A stretch of DNA of 64,000 nucleotides from Emmonsiellopsis sp. PD_33 (taxonomy: Eukaryota; Ascomycota; Eurotiomycetes; Onygenales; Ajellomycetaceae). The notes under the pieces were generated by a model. That model was not told the DNA's origin. It ran no database searches and saw only the letters and a list, made by a program, of their open reading frames with translations. The position numbers were made by a program, and so were the translations under genes. The stretch is from contig JANTQF010000165.1 of NCBI GenBank assembly GCA_032988165.1, positions 1 through 64,000 of the forward strand, read 5' to 3'. Numbering within the stretch: the stretch's first letter is position 1; every line of letters starts with the position of its first letter. Shown piece after piece: positions 47,313 to 58,203 of the stretch.

Positions 47313-49785
47313 ATGAGCATCGAAGTCCGCGACTACGCGCAACGCGACGCGGTCTCAGACAGCAATACAGACATCGAAGCGCAAGCCGCCCGCCCGCTCC
47401 CGCAACCCATCACCACCGCCTTCCCGCCCCTCGAACGCCGCTCTACAGTCCCCATAACCCCTACCGACCTGAACCCCCCCCAGCGCATCGACACCCAAGA
47501 ATTCATCCGCCGCCGCGCCAAACGCTCCAACACCGCCCGCTCCTACCACCGCGATGGTAGCAGCTCGGACGTAAACGACTGGCGCCCCGGCGAAGAGCCC
47601 GGCTTGGACCCTAGCGGCCCACTGCCCCCCTATCGCACCGGGGGCGAGACGCTGTTGCAGGGCACCCATGCGCGCTGCGATGTGACGGTTGTGGATTTCT
47701 CGCAGGCGGATATGCGCATGTATCATCTTGACAATGACACGCTGGTACCCTTCCTGGCCAAGGAGCGGGAACCCTGGGTGCTGTGTCGGTGGATTAATGT
47801 GAACGGGCTGAGTTGGGATGTGGTGAGGCTGTTGGCGAATTATAAGGATCTGCATCGGTTGGCTGTGGAGGATTTGTTGCATTCGGTCAATCGGACGAAG
47901 GTTGATTGGTTCTCCGATACCACATTTATTGTGCTGGCGATGCAGAAGTTGGTCAAGTTGAGGGCTGATGGGGTGTTTGGTGAGGGTACGGAGATAGAGG
48001 GGCCAAGTGGGAGCGAGAGTGAGAGCGAGATGGAGGCGGAGCCGTATCCGTCGGATAAGGAGAAGAAGAAGAAAAAGAAGAAGTGGAGGAGGTCTCGGCG
48101 GCGGGGGGTTATTTTGTCCGCGCTAATGGACCTGATCATACCGTCAAAGGACAAGAAGCGACGTGGGAAACAAGCCCACGGCACTGGAAACGGCCAACCC
48201 CTAAAAACCCCCACTGATTTCTCCGGCGACGCCGACAGCACCAGCTCCCGCCTTAACAAACTCCGCACCCTGCAACGCTACCACGGCGGGCCCAACGAAG
48301 ACCGCATCGGTTTCATGGAACGGCACGCCGTTCTCGCTGACCGCGGTCTCGGGGTCGCCATCGAACAGGTCTCCATCTTCCTCCACGCCGACAACACTGT
48401 TACCTCCTTCTTCGAAGCGAGCGCCGACGACATCGAGACCCCTATCGTCCAACGGCTCAGTTCCCCGGATACCATCCTCCGCCAATCCTGCGACGCCAGC
48501 ATGGTTGTGCAGGCCATCCTAGACGCGATCATCGATCTGGCAATTCCCGTGACGACGGCGTATCAGGACGCCATTGGCGATTTGGAACTGAAGGTGCTGA
48601 CGGACCCGGATATCGAGCAATCGACGGATCTATACATTCTCACGTCGGAAATCGCCGTGTTGAGGGGCGCCATGCAGCCGATCATTGGCGTCGTGAATTC
48701 CCTGCGTGATCATAAGTCTGAGGCGCCTGTTTTTCGGCCGGGGACGAAGTCGAATAATAACAATAACAATAACAATAATACCTCCTCGTCGTCGGGCACG
48801 ACTCTGCCGCTCATGCTTGACCCAGAGCGTAATGGAAATCACAATACCCACCGACCAAACACGCCGGACCCCGAGGGTGTCAAGCTGCCGTCTGTGGTGC
48901 GGATTAGCATGATGACGCATACGTATCTGGGCGATGTGCTGGATCATTGCATTACTATTACCGAGGGGTATGATCAGATGAGGCGGTCGGCGGATAATAT
49001 GATTGATTTGATTTTTAATACGATTGGTGAGTGGACTACTTACCTTCGCGAAAAGGAAAATAAGGGGGGATGAATTATATGCTATTCAAATGGGAAGAAA
49101 GCCTCTGGGGCGAAACTACGTGCTATGCTAATCAGATATGTTTGTTTATGAACTGTAGGAGCATACCAGAACGAAAGCATGAAACAGCTCACGATTGTTA
49201 CTTGCATGTTTCTGCCGCTGACGTTTCTTACGGTGGGTTACTCCTCTTCCTATCATTCTCCATCCATCCATCGGTATCGCACCACAGAGAAACGACGGGA
49301 TTATCAGCTAACAAGCGAAATGATTGGATAGGGCTACTTCGGAATGAACTTTGACCGATTCGACGGTGTGCAGAAACATAGTGATGCGTATGTATTCCAT
49401 CCACGCATTCCATCCAACCCACCTTAATTTTATCTCTACTTATTCATCCACAACCACAACCCCAAACTAACACCCTCTCCAGCTTCTTCTGGCCAATCGC
49501 CATCCCCTTCGTAATCGTCACGACGGCGATATTAATGTGAGTCCTACCCCCTTTATTTGTACGTTTAGTTACCATAGGACCCCGTCAACTGATCGAGAAA
49601 AAAACAGGCGCGACATGATACAGCGCTACGCGATGCGGCTCGCTCAGAGGCGGATCATTCAGGTATCGCGGAAGAAAAGGAGGAGGCGGGGGAGGCTGGT
49701 GGGTGGGGATGGGGAGGGGAATGGCGGTGGCGGTGGCAGCGGTTTTGGTGGTGGTGGTGGCGGGGGATTATGGGGAAATAGATAG
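47313..49785 (+). CDS. CorA-type magnesium transporter (Mnr2/Alr1-like)
   Basis: Predicted Mg2+ channel of the CorA family, 691 residues, in the vacuolar or plasma membrane. Exons are 47313-49026, 49159-49232, 49332-49387, 49483-49536 and 49608-49785; the last four are small and build the membrane part. The N-terminal 120 residues are disordered and Pro/Arg-rich. The soluble funnel domain carries [16 protein letters not shown] and [13 protein letters not shown]. An acidic/Lys-rich insert (about 225-255) and an asparagine repeat (about 482-490) interrupt it. TM1 is about 583-600, followed at once by GMN (600-602), the signature of the pore. TM2 is about 616-633 ([18 protein letters not shown]). 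The tail is basic then Gly-rich. Fungal relatives Alr1 and Mnr2 share the long N-terminus; which one this is cannot be told. Confidence 0.9.
48752..48780 (+). repeat. AAT/AAC repeat encoding polyasparagine
   Basis: A trinucleotide/hexanucleotide run within the CorA-type gene gives nine consecutive Asn residues in a linker of the cytosolic domain. It is likely to be length-variable and structurally neutral. Confidence 0.75.
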
Positions 49786-50138
49786 GGCGAGAGGGGGTTA
49801 TGTGACTGACTTGACTCGGGTTGCATGGCTGGGCTATGTATAATTTCATTGTGTATTTGTATGTGTATATAGAAGGATATGGGTATGGGTATGGGTATGG
49901 GTATGATATAGAGGATATTGGGAACCTGGCATGATAGTGGTTAATAACTACTAAAGTCCATAATATATACAGCGAAAACGAAACCAAAAATTCCTAAAAG
50001 AAAAGAAAAAAAATGACAATCTATCTATTAATATCTATCTATCTATCTATCAATATTTCCCTCCCTTCACCCCCCGTGCCCCCTCGCATTCCTTTTAACT
50101 TACCCAACCATCCCACCATCCCCAGCCAAATCTATAAT
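49786..50138. other. Convergent spacer with microsatellites
   Basis: 353 bases between the ends of the CorA-type and NDUFAF6-like genes. It contains GGTATG repeats (about 49878-49905) and CTAT repeats (about 50030-50052). No gene is seen. Confidence 0.6.
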
Positions 50139-51421
50139 TCAAAACATCCTCCTCCGAAACCCCCAATACCCCCTCCACGGCAACCTCCAATCCACCACCC
50201 TCAACTCAGTCCTAAACACATCAAAATCCACCCCCTGCAACCTCTCCAACCACAGCCCCGTCGACACCGCAGGCATCAGCACTCCAAACGCCCTCTCAAC
50301 CTCCTCTAGCTGCCTGCTCACCCCCGCACCCGCACCCGCACCCCCCTGAATATCATCATCATACTCATGCCCCTCCTCCCCCTCATGCTCAAACGCATGC
50401 CCAACCTCCCGCCCCGCCCGCAGGTTCACCAGCATCTGCCGCGCGGTGATGAGGTGGTCGCTCGCGCGCGTGGCGACGGTGAAGACTGCATCGCGCAGGC
50501 CCGGCGCGTCCGCGCCGTGGCGGAAGACGTCTTCTTCCTTCACGCCCGCTTCGGCCATGACGTCGAGGGGGAGGGTGATGGCGCCTGTTCTGGCGGCGCC
50601 AGCAGTGCCGGGTTGGTTTGAGTGGTGGTTTGGTGGTGGGGGGAAGGCGATTAGGGGGATGCCGCGGAGCACGGTGGTGATGCCTGCGGCCTTGCCGATG
50701 TGCGAGGCGAGGTGGTCGGCGGTGAGGGAGGTGAGGGGTAGGGAGGCGAGGGTGAGGTAGAGGAGGGTGGAGTAGGTGTTTTCTGCGTAGGATTCGAGGG
50801 TCGAGAGGGAGGTGTAGGGGGTGTTTGTGAGGTATTGTTCGCGCGCGTTGATCATGCGGAGGAACCAGGATTTGCTGATGCGGGCGCGGTTGTCGGTGCG
50901 GGTGGAGAGGTCGGAGATGGCGGAGGCGAGGAGGATGGCGATGGGTTCTTTGGGGGGCTGGCCGGAGAGGGTGCGGGTGATGGTGTCCCGCCAGAATTGT
51001 AGGCGCATGAGTCCGATGGTGGGCGTGCTGGTTGTGTCGGGGATTAGGGAGAGGGAGATGTTTAGGGCGCGTAGGGCTAGGTGGAAGTTTCTCGAGCGCT
51101 GGGGAATGAAGGTGGAGAGGGTGTAGGAGGGACGGTCATATTTGCTGTCCGTTTGGGTCATGGTTAGTTTGGTCGTGGAGGAAATGTTTGGGATGTTGGG
51201 GGGGGGGTTGCTTACCGGACAAGATCGAGACAGTATTTATGCGCGGACTCAAGTTCTGCTTTTGCCCTCTCTGAAGCCAGCACTGTATCCGATGATAGAT
51301 ATGCGGATCGAGAAAAGGAACGGTTTGCTTGTCGTATATGTCTGGGAGATTGGCGTGGTGGATGAGTTTCTAGACGTCGCGATGCGCAGCGCAAGCATGC
51401 GAACTGGGGTTTCGAGGTCAT
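50139..51421 (-). CDS. Mitochondrial squalene/phytoene-synthase-like complex I assembly factor (NDUFAF6-like)
   Basis: Predicted 403-residue mitochondrial protein. Minus-strand exons are 51216-51421 and 50139-51144. Exon 1 gives an Arg/Ser-rich import sequence (SRRLETHPPRQSPRHIRQAN) and then the family opening AHKYCLDLVRKYDRPSYTLS, completed across the intron. The trans-isoprenyl synthase-like fold follows (FHLALRALNISLSLI, IGLMRLQFWRDTI, LESYAENTYSTLLYL, HIGKAAGITTVLRGIP). The Asp-rich DxxxD motifs of true squalene or phytoene synthases are not evident, as in NDUFAF6, which helps assemble complex I. An acidic/Gly insert (about 305-335) lies before the last helices. The start at MTSKPQ is preferred over an in-frame upstream ATG at 51475 because the presequence begins there. 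It is divergent from rad5. Confidence 0.8.
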
Positions 51422-51872
51422 ATCGACAGTGGTATAAAAATTGCAAAGCCGTAGAAGTGCCCAGGATATTGGCAAATGCGAATTGGCCCAGTCTAGTGGC
51501 CGATATCAGGCTCAACACCGGAATAACTGGGATGAAATGGACGTCGTTCGACGGCTTCAGGTTCTTGATAGCGTGCAAAGTAGACTGATCCCGAGAAACA
51601 CAAACACCCAAGCTTCTTCCTCTGCCGCGATTGCCCGTATATCGCCGCGAAGAGCTGTGACCGCACCAATTGCCGCTCCGTCACTTTCAATGTTGATGGT
51701 TGTCGCAAATTCAAGCTTGATATTTTTTTCCCGATGACGTCGAGGTCGCGTCTTAGCGTGTTCCCGTGACTTTCCAGTTAACGCGTCTCCCAAACTCCGC
51801 AAAAACTGACATCTCCAACCTCGCTGTCCACCACCACCCGCACCAACCCCCTATGTGCGGTTTCTGGCTGCT
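51422..51872. promoter_or_regulatory. Divergent promoter, NDUFAF6-like / rad5
   Basis: A 451-base head-to-head interval. Near the rad5 side are a TGACGTC stretch (51735-51741) and an ACGCGT hexamer (51781-51786). Overlapping small frames on both strands are shadows. Confidence 0.55.
51781..51786 (+). promoter_or_regulatory. ACGCGT (MCB-like) element before rad5
   Basis: A perfect ACGCGT, the MluI cell-cycle-box sequence bound by MBF-type factors at G1/S genes in yeasts, lies 87 bases before the rad5 start codon. Function here is inferred from sequence and position; one copy could be chance. Confidence 0.35.
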
Positions 51873-54800
51873 ATGGCTTATCACGAAATGAGTAGCGCAG
51901 ATGCTGACCGGCGGCCAACCAAGAAACGCCGCTTTTTTGTCGAGGACGAGAGTGACAACGGGCAGAACGTGCCCGCGCAGAATGCCGACGCGTCGCCCAG
52001 TAGGGCTGTCTCTGCCATTTCTCCGCCGGCTGCTCCTTTGGCCACCGAAACACCTCCTTTAGGCCCTTCTGAGGTATCTGGGGTTAGTGGCGAGGGTGAT
52101 GGTGGCTTTGACTGCGAGCTTTTTGCCAGCATCGTTGGGCAACCGGTCAATAGGAGCACTATCCAGAAAATCCGAATCGCCGCAAAGAATGATATGCAAA
52201 CGGCGATCAATATCTATCTTGATGGATCATGGCCTAAGGAAGACACGCCAGAGCCTCCCCTAACGCTGCCTATCCGAGAAGAAATTCCCACTCAGTCCAT
52301 AGATAAACCAGATATCGACATGCCCGAGCCGCCACTCACTGCGGCCGTCAAAGCTGGAGACAAGATTGAAGATGACCCTAACGTCTTGTATGTCGATCCC
52401 GAGTCACGGTATATAGGTGCTTTTGGTGTCGCCGCGTGGTCTACCAAAAGTGGGACGAATTTGTTGAAGCATGGAGAATCGGTCAATATCGAGAGGACAA
52501 AGTTACAACCATCTATAAAACGGCGGACATCAAACCAGAAGGGGGATGTGATAACGCGATTCACAAATAATAATGGCGATGAGGTGGGAAGGCTTCCTCG
52601 AGATACGGCAGAATGGGTGTCCACATTGGTTGATCAGAAAATATGCCGCTTCGAAGGTATCTGTGTCTTTGCGCCGGACCGAATCCGCGTGAATGATACG
52701 ATATACCTTCAGTTGAGGTGTTATCTGTTGAGGGAGGTGTTCCAGCAAAATTCCTTCACAGCTATCGGGGACGACAACGCCCCGCCTAGAATATTCGAGG
52801 AGCAGGAAACGTCGGAGGAGAAGGCTCTTCGGTTGCGACAGGTGGCATTGGTTAGACTTTTCAGTGAGATCGGCCTTGAGCCAACGTCAGTTAATGAAAT
52901 GACTGCCCGCCACAAGCAGGAAGGTTTACTGCATGCCGCAGAGATGGTCGATCAGGCCCCCAAAGGTACACTGCCGTCTGCCACCCAGCAAAACGGCGCG
53001 AGTGAATCTTCAGACGAGGAGGAGGGCGAGAAGCTCGAGCAGGATCAGCTTGATACCTTGTATGAAAAGGCGCAATCATTTGATTTCAACACCCCTGTTG
53101 CCGAACCTGCGCCCGATTTTGTTTTAGAGCTACGAAAGTACCAGAAGCAAGCCTTGCACTGGATGCTTGGCAAAGAAAAAGATGTCAAACCTGACACCCA
53201 GCAGTCTATGCATCCCTTGTGGGAAGAATACTCCTGGCCAGCAAAGGACGTGGACGATAAATTACTTCCCCGCGTGCTCAATCACGATAAGTTTTATGTC
53301 AACCCGTACTCTGGCGAGCTAAGTTTGGAATTTCCTGTTCAGGAACAGAATTGCCTGGGTGGTATTCTGGCGGATGAAATGGGTCTTGGAAAGACGATAG
53401 AGATGCTAAGTTTGATGCACTCTCACAAATCCGAGGTGCAAGCCCCATCGACTCTTGGCCTCAACAGCCTATCTAGCGCTCCAAATCCTTCGAAACCTGT
53501 GCCTGCCCCGTATACTACACTTGTCGTGGCCCCGACATCTCTTCTCGCCCAGTGGGAAAGCGAGGCCCTCAAGGCGTCGAAACAGGGGACTATGAAGGTT
53601 CTTGTTTACTACGGCCCTGATAAAGGAGTCGATCTGAGGACTCTCTGCTCTGTTCACAATTTACACTCCGCACCTAACCTTATAATAACGAGCTATGGTG
53701 TAGTTCGATCAGAGCACGGCCAGCTTTCCAGTTGGGTGACCGCTGCATCTCAAGGCGGCCTTTTCTCCGTCGACTTCTTCCGCGTTATTCTTGACGAAGC
53801 CCACTATATCAAGAACCGTGCGTCAAAAACAGCGCGAGCCTGCTATGATATCAAAGCGTCTCATCGATGGGCTCTTACCGGTACCCCTATAGTCAATAGG
53901 CTTGAAGACCTTTTCAGTCTCGTTCGGTTTCTCAAGGTTGAGCCATGGAGCAACTTTTCTTTCTGGAAAACATTTATTACAGTGCCATTCGAGTCCAAGG
54001 ATTTTGTGCGCGCGTTGAACGTCGTGCAAACCGTTCTTGAACCGCTTGTCCTCCGTCGAACCAAAACTATGAAGACTCCTGACGGCGAACCCCTTGTTCC
54101 CCTCCCGCCTAAAACAATTTCGATTGCCGAAGTCGAACTTTCAACACAGGAACGCGAAATCTATGACCTTATTTTTACTCGAGCCAAGCGAACGTTCAAT
54201 GATAATGTCGCCGCTGGCACACTCTTGAAATCATATACTACAATTTTTGCACAAATCCTACGTCTACGTCAGACATGTTGTCATCCCGTTCTTACTCGAA
54301 ACCAAAACATTGTTGCAGAAGAAGAAGACGCCGCTATCGCTGCTGATGACGCGAACGTTTTCAAGGATGATATGGATCTACAGGAACTAATAAATCGATT
54401 TACATCATCGACTTCTAATGCAGACGCCGAAGCGCAGCAGGATCCTCCCAGCAAATTCACTGCGCTTGCGTTACGCCAGATACAGACGGAATCAAGCGGA
54501 GAGTGCCCCATTTGCACCGATGAACCCATGGAAGAACCAGCCGTCACATCCTGCTGGCACAGCGCGTGCAAAAAGTGTCTCGTCGACTACGTAGCCCACC
54601 AAAGGGATAAGGGCCAGATCCCCCGCTGTTTCTCTTGCCGGGAGACCATAACCACCCGAGACATTTACGAAGTCGTCCGCCATAAATCACCAAACCATTC
54701 TTTCGCAGAACCAGATTTATACGACAGCACTCCCCCAAATTCATCTGCTGCGCCAGCGCCTCGAATTTCTCTCCGCCGCATAAACCCCCTAAACCCAACT

Positions 54801-55430
54801 GCACAAACATCCGCCAAGATCCACGCGCTAATCTCTCACCTCACCAACCTACCCCCCGGCACCAAATCTGTTGTTTTTTCCCAGTTCACGTCCTTCCTCG
54901 ACTTGATAGGGCCACAATTGACCCGTGCGGGTATATCCCACCTCCGCTTCGATGGAACAATGGCTCAAAAGGCACGCGCGGCAGTCATCGCCAAGTTCAA
55001 CTCGGCGGACATACCCTGTGACGACGATGAAGACGATGAAGATATCGCCCACCCCAAACGCCGCCAACCAACGCTATCATCCACGCACACCCCCAAAAAA
55101 GAACCCCCTCCCAACGTCCTCCTAATAAGTCTTCGCGCCGGCGGCGTCGGGCTAAACCTCACAGCAGCAAATCATGTTTTCATGATGGATCCGTGGTGGA
55201 GTTTTGCTGTCGAAGCGCAGGCTATTGATCGCGTTCATCGGATGGGTCAGTTGCGGGATGTATCGGTGACGAGGTTTATTGTCAAGGATAGTATTGAGGC
55301 CCGGATATTGAGGGTTCAGGAGAGGAAGATGATGATTGCGGGGTCGTTGGGGCTGAGGGTTGGTGGGGATGGGGGCGAGGAGGAGAGGAGAAAGGAGAGG
55401 ATTGAGGAGTTGAAGTTGCTGTTTGAGTAG
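51873..55430 (+). CDS. rad5: DNA repair helicase/ubiquitin ligase Rad5
   Basis: SNF2-type translocase and RING E3 that polyubiquitinates PCNA for error-free damage bypass; nuclear; 1,185 residues, intronless. Domains in order: an N-terminal disordered region with basic patch (KKRR); a HIRAN domain from about R179 (RYIGAFGVAAWSTKS); SNF2 ATPase with GLGKT (K507) and DEAH (641-644); a C3HC4 RING starting at C878 (CPICTDE, WHSACKKCLVDY, CFSC) set between the two helicase lobes; and helicase motif VI DRVHRMGQ (R1120). HIRAN plus a RING within the ATPase is diagnostic of Rad5/HLTF. An acidic insert (DDDEDDEDI) lies in the C-terminal lobe. The ATG at 51873 is used; ATG at 51888 is a second in-frame choice. 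An overlapping 12-codon upstream frame starts at 51853. Confidence 0.94.
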   Translation: MAYHEMSSADADRRPTKKRRFFVEDESDNGQNVPAQNADASPSRAVSAISPPAAPLATETPPLGPSEVSGVSGEGDGGFDCELFASIVGQPVNRSTIQKIRIAAKNDMQTAINIYLDGSWPKEDTPEPPLTLPIREEIPTQSIDKPDIDMPEPPLTAAVKAGDKIEDDPNVLYVDPESRYIGAFGVAAWSTKSGTNLLKHGESVNIERTKLQPSIKRRTSNQKGDVITRFTNNNGDEVGRLPRDTAEWVSTLVDQKICRFEGICVFAPDRIRVNDTIYLQLRCYLLREVFQQNSFTAIGDDNAPPRIFEEQETSEEKALRLRQVALVRLFSEIGLEPTSVNEMTARHKQEGLLHAAEMVDQAPKGTLPSATQQNGASESSDEEEGEKLEQDQLDTLYEKAQSFDFNTPVAEPAPDFVLELRKYQKQALHWMLGKEKDVKPDTQQSMHPLWEEYSWPAKDVDDKLLPRVLNHDKFYVNPYSGELSLEFPVQEQNCLGGILADEMGLGKTIEMLSLMHSHKSEVQAPSTLGLNSLSSAPNPSKPVPAPYTTLVVAPTSLLAQWESEALKASKQGTMKVLVYYGPDKGVDLRTLCSVHNLHSAPNLIITSYGVVRSEHGQLSSWVTAASQGGLFSVDFFRVILDEAHYIKNRASKTARACYDIKASHRWALTGTPIVNRLEDLFSLVRFLKVEPWSNFSFWKTFITVPFESKDFVRALNVVQTVLEPLVLRRTKTMKTPDGEPLVPLPPKTISIAEVELSTQEREIYDLIFTRAKRTFNDNVAAGTLLKSYTTIFAQILRLRQTCCHPVLTRNQNIVAEEEDAAIAADDANVFKDDMDLQELINRFTSSTSNADAEAQQDPPSKFTALALRQIQTESSGECPICTDEPMEEPAVTSCWHSACKKCLVDYVAHQRDKGQIPRCFSCRETITTRDIYEVVRHKSPNHSFAEPDLYDSTPPNSSAAPAPRISLRRINPLNPTAQTSAKIHALISHLTNLPPGTKSVVFSQFTSFLDLIGPQLTRAGISHLRFDGTMAQKARAAVIAKFNSADIPCDDDEDDEDIAHPKRRQPTLSSTHTPKKEPPPNVLLISLRAGGVGLNLTAANHVFMMDPWWSFAVEAQAIDRVHRMGQLRDVSVTRFIVKDSIEARILRVQERKMMIAGSLGLRVGGDGGEEERRKERIEELKLLFE

Positions 55431-55958
55431 GGGATGGGGATTTCGATTCTGCATATCCGGTTTTGGTAGGTTTTTTTTTTGTTTGGTGCGTTTATATACC
55501 TCTTGTGTGTTTTTCCGATTCGAGACGTATATCCCTTTTCTGTGTCTAATATTATTACATGGCATTGTACATAGATGGAGTAGAGGAGTTGTTTGCTTCA
55601 AGGCAATCTTCGCGGTTAACGGTTGAATCGTTTGAATCTAGAGAGTGGTGTTCTTAACAGGTTATCTGAAATCTCGAATAACTGCCTGACTTCTCATGAA
55701 ATCATGCTATTTGGACTCAAGTTATTTGGATATCTCGACGACTAAGAAAAGGAAGGCACTGAAGTTCAACATATAAGAAATCGCCCGCCAATGCCCCATA
55801 CCCAGCAAAACCAACATGGAGGTATGTGCATTATCCCTAACCACAAGCAATTTCCATCTCCCCTATCTTACACTTTTGGGGGGGTAAAGATGCTAGGGAA
55901 TAGATACTGCAGCAAAATTAACAAAAATACAAGGAATTCAAAAACTACCACACTTCCC
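55431..55958. other. Convergent spacer after rad5
   Basis: 528 bases between the ends of rad5 and the disordered-protein gene. It holds T-rich stretches typical of 3' UTRs and no supported gene. Confidence 0.5.
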
Positions 55959-57309
55959 CTAATGATGTTTCCCAATATGCAATTTCTCCTTAACCTTTGA
56001 CACTGACGAATGGTGCTGATGCGTATTCTTCCCTGCTGAAGTGCCCGGGGCGTTGTTCGCTCCCGATCCCATTTGCTGTTGCTGTTTCGGAGCAGACGAT
56101 GGCTGCTGACCTTGACCTTGGCTGGGGCCGCCATGGTGTCTGTGGGAACTGGGCTGATCACCATGTTCTTCAAGGAGCCCTGTCTCGCGGGAAAAAAGAA
56201 GAAAAGAGTTAGGGGCCAAATTAGCCAAAAGTAAAGGAACGAAAAAACCATACTCTATTTTATTCTCAAAAACAAGTCAAGCGAAAAAAATGCACGCGAC
56301 CGGTTACTCTATTCTCCCTCCCACCCCCATCTCGCATTTCACGAAAACAAGACTAAACTAAAGAAAAAGAGGAGATACTAACGATCAGCCTCACTCCCAG
56401 CCCCCGCCTGTCTCGCATCGAAATCACCCCCCTCAGCTGCATACCCCGAGCTCCGCACATGATGGCTTCCCGTGTGCCCCTGTCCCTGTCCCTGTCCCAC
56501 ACCAGCCTGCGCGGACGGAGTTGCCGTCACCGGAGCCGGAACCGCACCTGTAGCCATGAGCCCACCACTGGCACTAGCCATACCCTGCGGAGCGGTACTG
56601 GTCCTCGTCGGCCCCGGCGCAGCGGCAGCTGCATATGTGGGTGCGGTTCCCGCAGAGCTTCCGGACGGCGCCCGGGCGTGTGATTGTTGTGGCATTGTGG
56701 TTTTGGCTGTCGGGGATGGTTGTGTGGGTGGTGGTGCGGTTTTCATTGCTGGGGTTGCTTGGGCTTGTTTGGACTGTTGCTGTTGTTGGCCCTGAGGGTA
56801 CATGGGGCCCTCTGGGGTGCCGCCGGCGGGGGTGGTGCTGCTGCCGCTGCGCGGGGCGAGGCCGCTGGTGTAGGCCTGGGATTGGAGTTTGGATTCGGCG
56901 GCGTGTTGGTCGGCTAGTTCTTCTGTGGGTGGAGGATGGTTAGTTTGAGGGGTGGTTTGGGGTGGGTGATTAGATTGATGTGGTTTTGGTTATTGCTGTA
57001 CATTCCAATTGACGGGGGGATAGTAGGTATTGATTCAGGGGAAGGGTTTCAAGTGTGCTATCCGTTACGATCTAACAACAAACTCTGTTTCCAAGGACGC
57101 GGATGTATATCGACCGAAGATGAAATCAATGGGTTGGATATCGACATACTTGATGCATTGCCAGCGTCGTACGGATCTGTGGCTGTACCCTCACCCTGAA
57201 CGCCTGCCACCGGCTCCTCGTCGGCAGCAGGCTCAGCAGTCTTATCCGGGTTACTTTCTCCCCATATCACCTTCTCAGCAGCGTTAACTGCCTGTCTGAT
57301 AGTCTCCAT
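55959..57309 (-). CDS. Low-complexity Q/G/P/H-rich protein, unknown function
   Basis: I do not recognise this 306-residue protein. Minus-strand exons are 57150-57309, 56383-56922 and 55959-56179, with agreeing GT/AG and phase. The N-terminus METIRQAVNAAEKVIWGE is a predicted amphipathic helix, like the openings of some fungal stress or starvation-induced small proteins. A charged acidic stretch follows. Exon 2 opens with EELADQHAAESKLQSQAY and then is almost wholly Ala/Pro/Gln/Thr/Gly low complexity. The C-terminal part has EHGDQPSSHRHHGG, a QQQQ run, and ends in VKEKLHIGKHH, a Lys/His-rich tail. There is no signal peptide or membrane segment. It is probably an intrinsically disordered cytosolic protein. 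The gene call rests on clean splice sites and frame continuity rather than homology. Confidence 0.62.
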
Positions 57310-58203
57310 GGTGGCGTGGCAACAAAGGCGTATAGTATGGGCAGGATGGGGGGTATAGTCCAATCTCGGATCCTCAACAATTCGGAGAGAAGAGTATATC
57401 GCGACACTAGGAGAAGAATGAATATGCAAGTACAAGAAAACAAAGGATGTTGAGTAGCTGTGAGGATTTGCCTTGGATTTGAAATAATTGCGATGTAGAT
57501 ATTCTCAGCATGGCCAAGGCCATAGGGCAAGTGGTTTTATATTAGTTCTGTGGGCGTCAGCCATATCCAAGGAACAATCAACCCGCTACGTCAACATGGT
57601 CGGAGCTCATGCGAACATGGCAACGTATGCCCGGGCAAAGCCAGGTTTCCTCGTCTCTGCATTCTGTGGCGATCGTCCATGACGTCACGAGGGATTCCAA
57701 GGCTGTGGTTGCACAACTTTAAATCAATCACCACGTGGAGATCGCGCTAGTATTTCTTGGCACGGATCTGGGACAGGAAGGAAAATAGGGGATAGGGGAC
57801 AAGCAGCACCGCTTAGAGCCCGGAGTAGGCATGTCGGTCTGAGGTTGCTCGTAGCGAGGTATATGAGTATTAGAAGTCATTGAATCCAAAGGTGAAAAAT
57901 AGAAGTAGAAATAGAGCATTGAATGAGTGACTAGAATCAAACGTCGACGACGAGTGAGTGTAAAAAGCAGAAAATACCGTATGCACATAAAGAAAAGAGC
58001 GCAATAAGAAGCAACAGTATGCAGAAACGAACAGAAAACAATACACCAATTCAGCCTTAATATCCAATCCTAAGAACACCAGTCGCACAAAAAGCACAGG
58101 TCAGGGTCAATCGTTGTCATCATAGAAAAAACGTCAAAAAGACATCGTACTTTCTCAAAACCAAAAAAGACAGGTCGTTGCGCGATCAATCGTTAATATG
58201 TCG
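57310..58203. other. Intergenic, upstream of the disordered-protein gene
   Basis: 894 bases holding the promoter of the disordered-protein gene and the 3' flank of the GTPBP1-like gene. A GTGACGTCAT-like site (TGACGTCA at about 57679-57686) resembles a CRE/bZIP palindrome. Open frames in it are not supported. Confidence 0.5.

Noticed and set aside
55152..55601. 149-codon frame antisense to the rad5 3' end
   Set aside because: Pro/Leu/Asn-rich shadow of the helicase C-terminal lobe.
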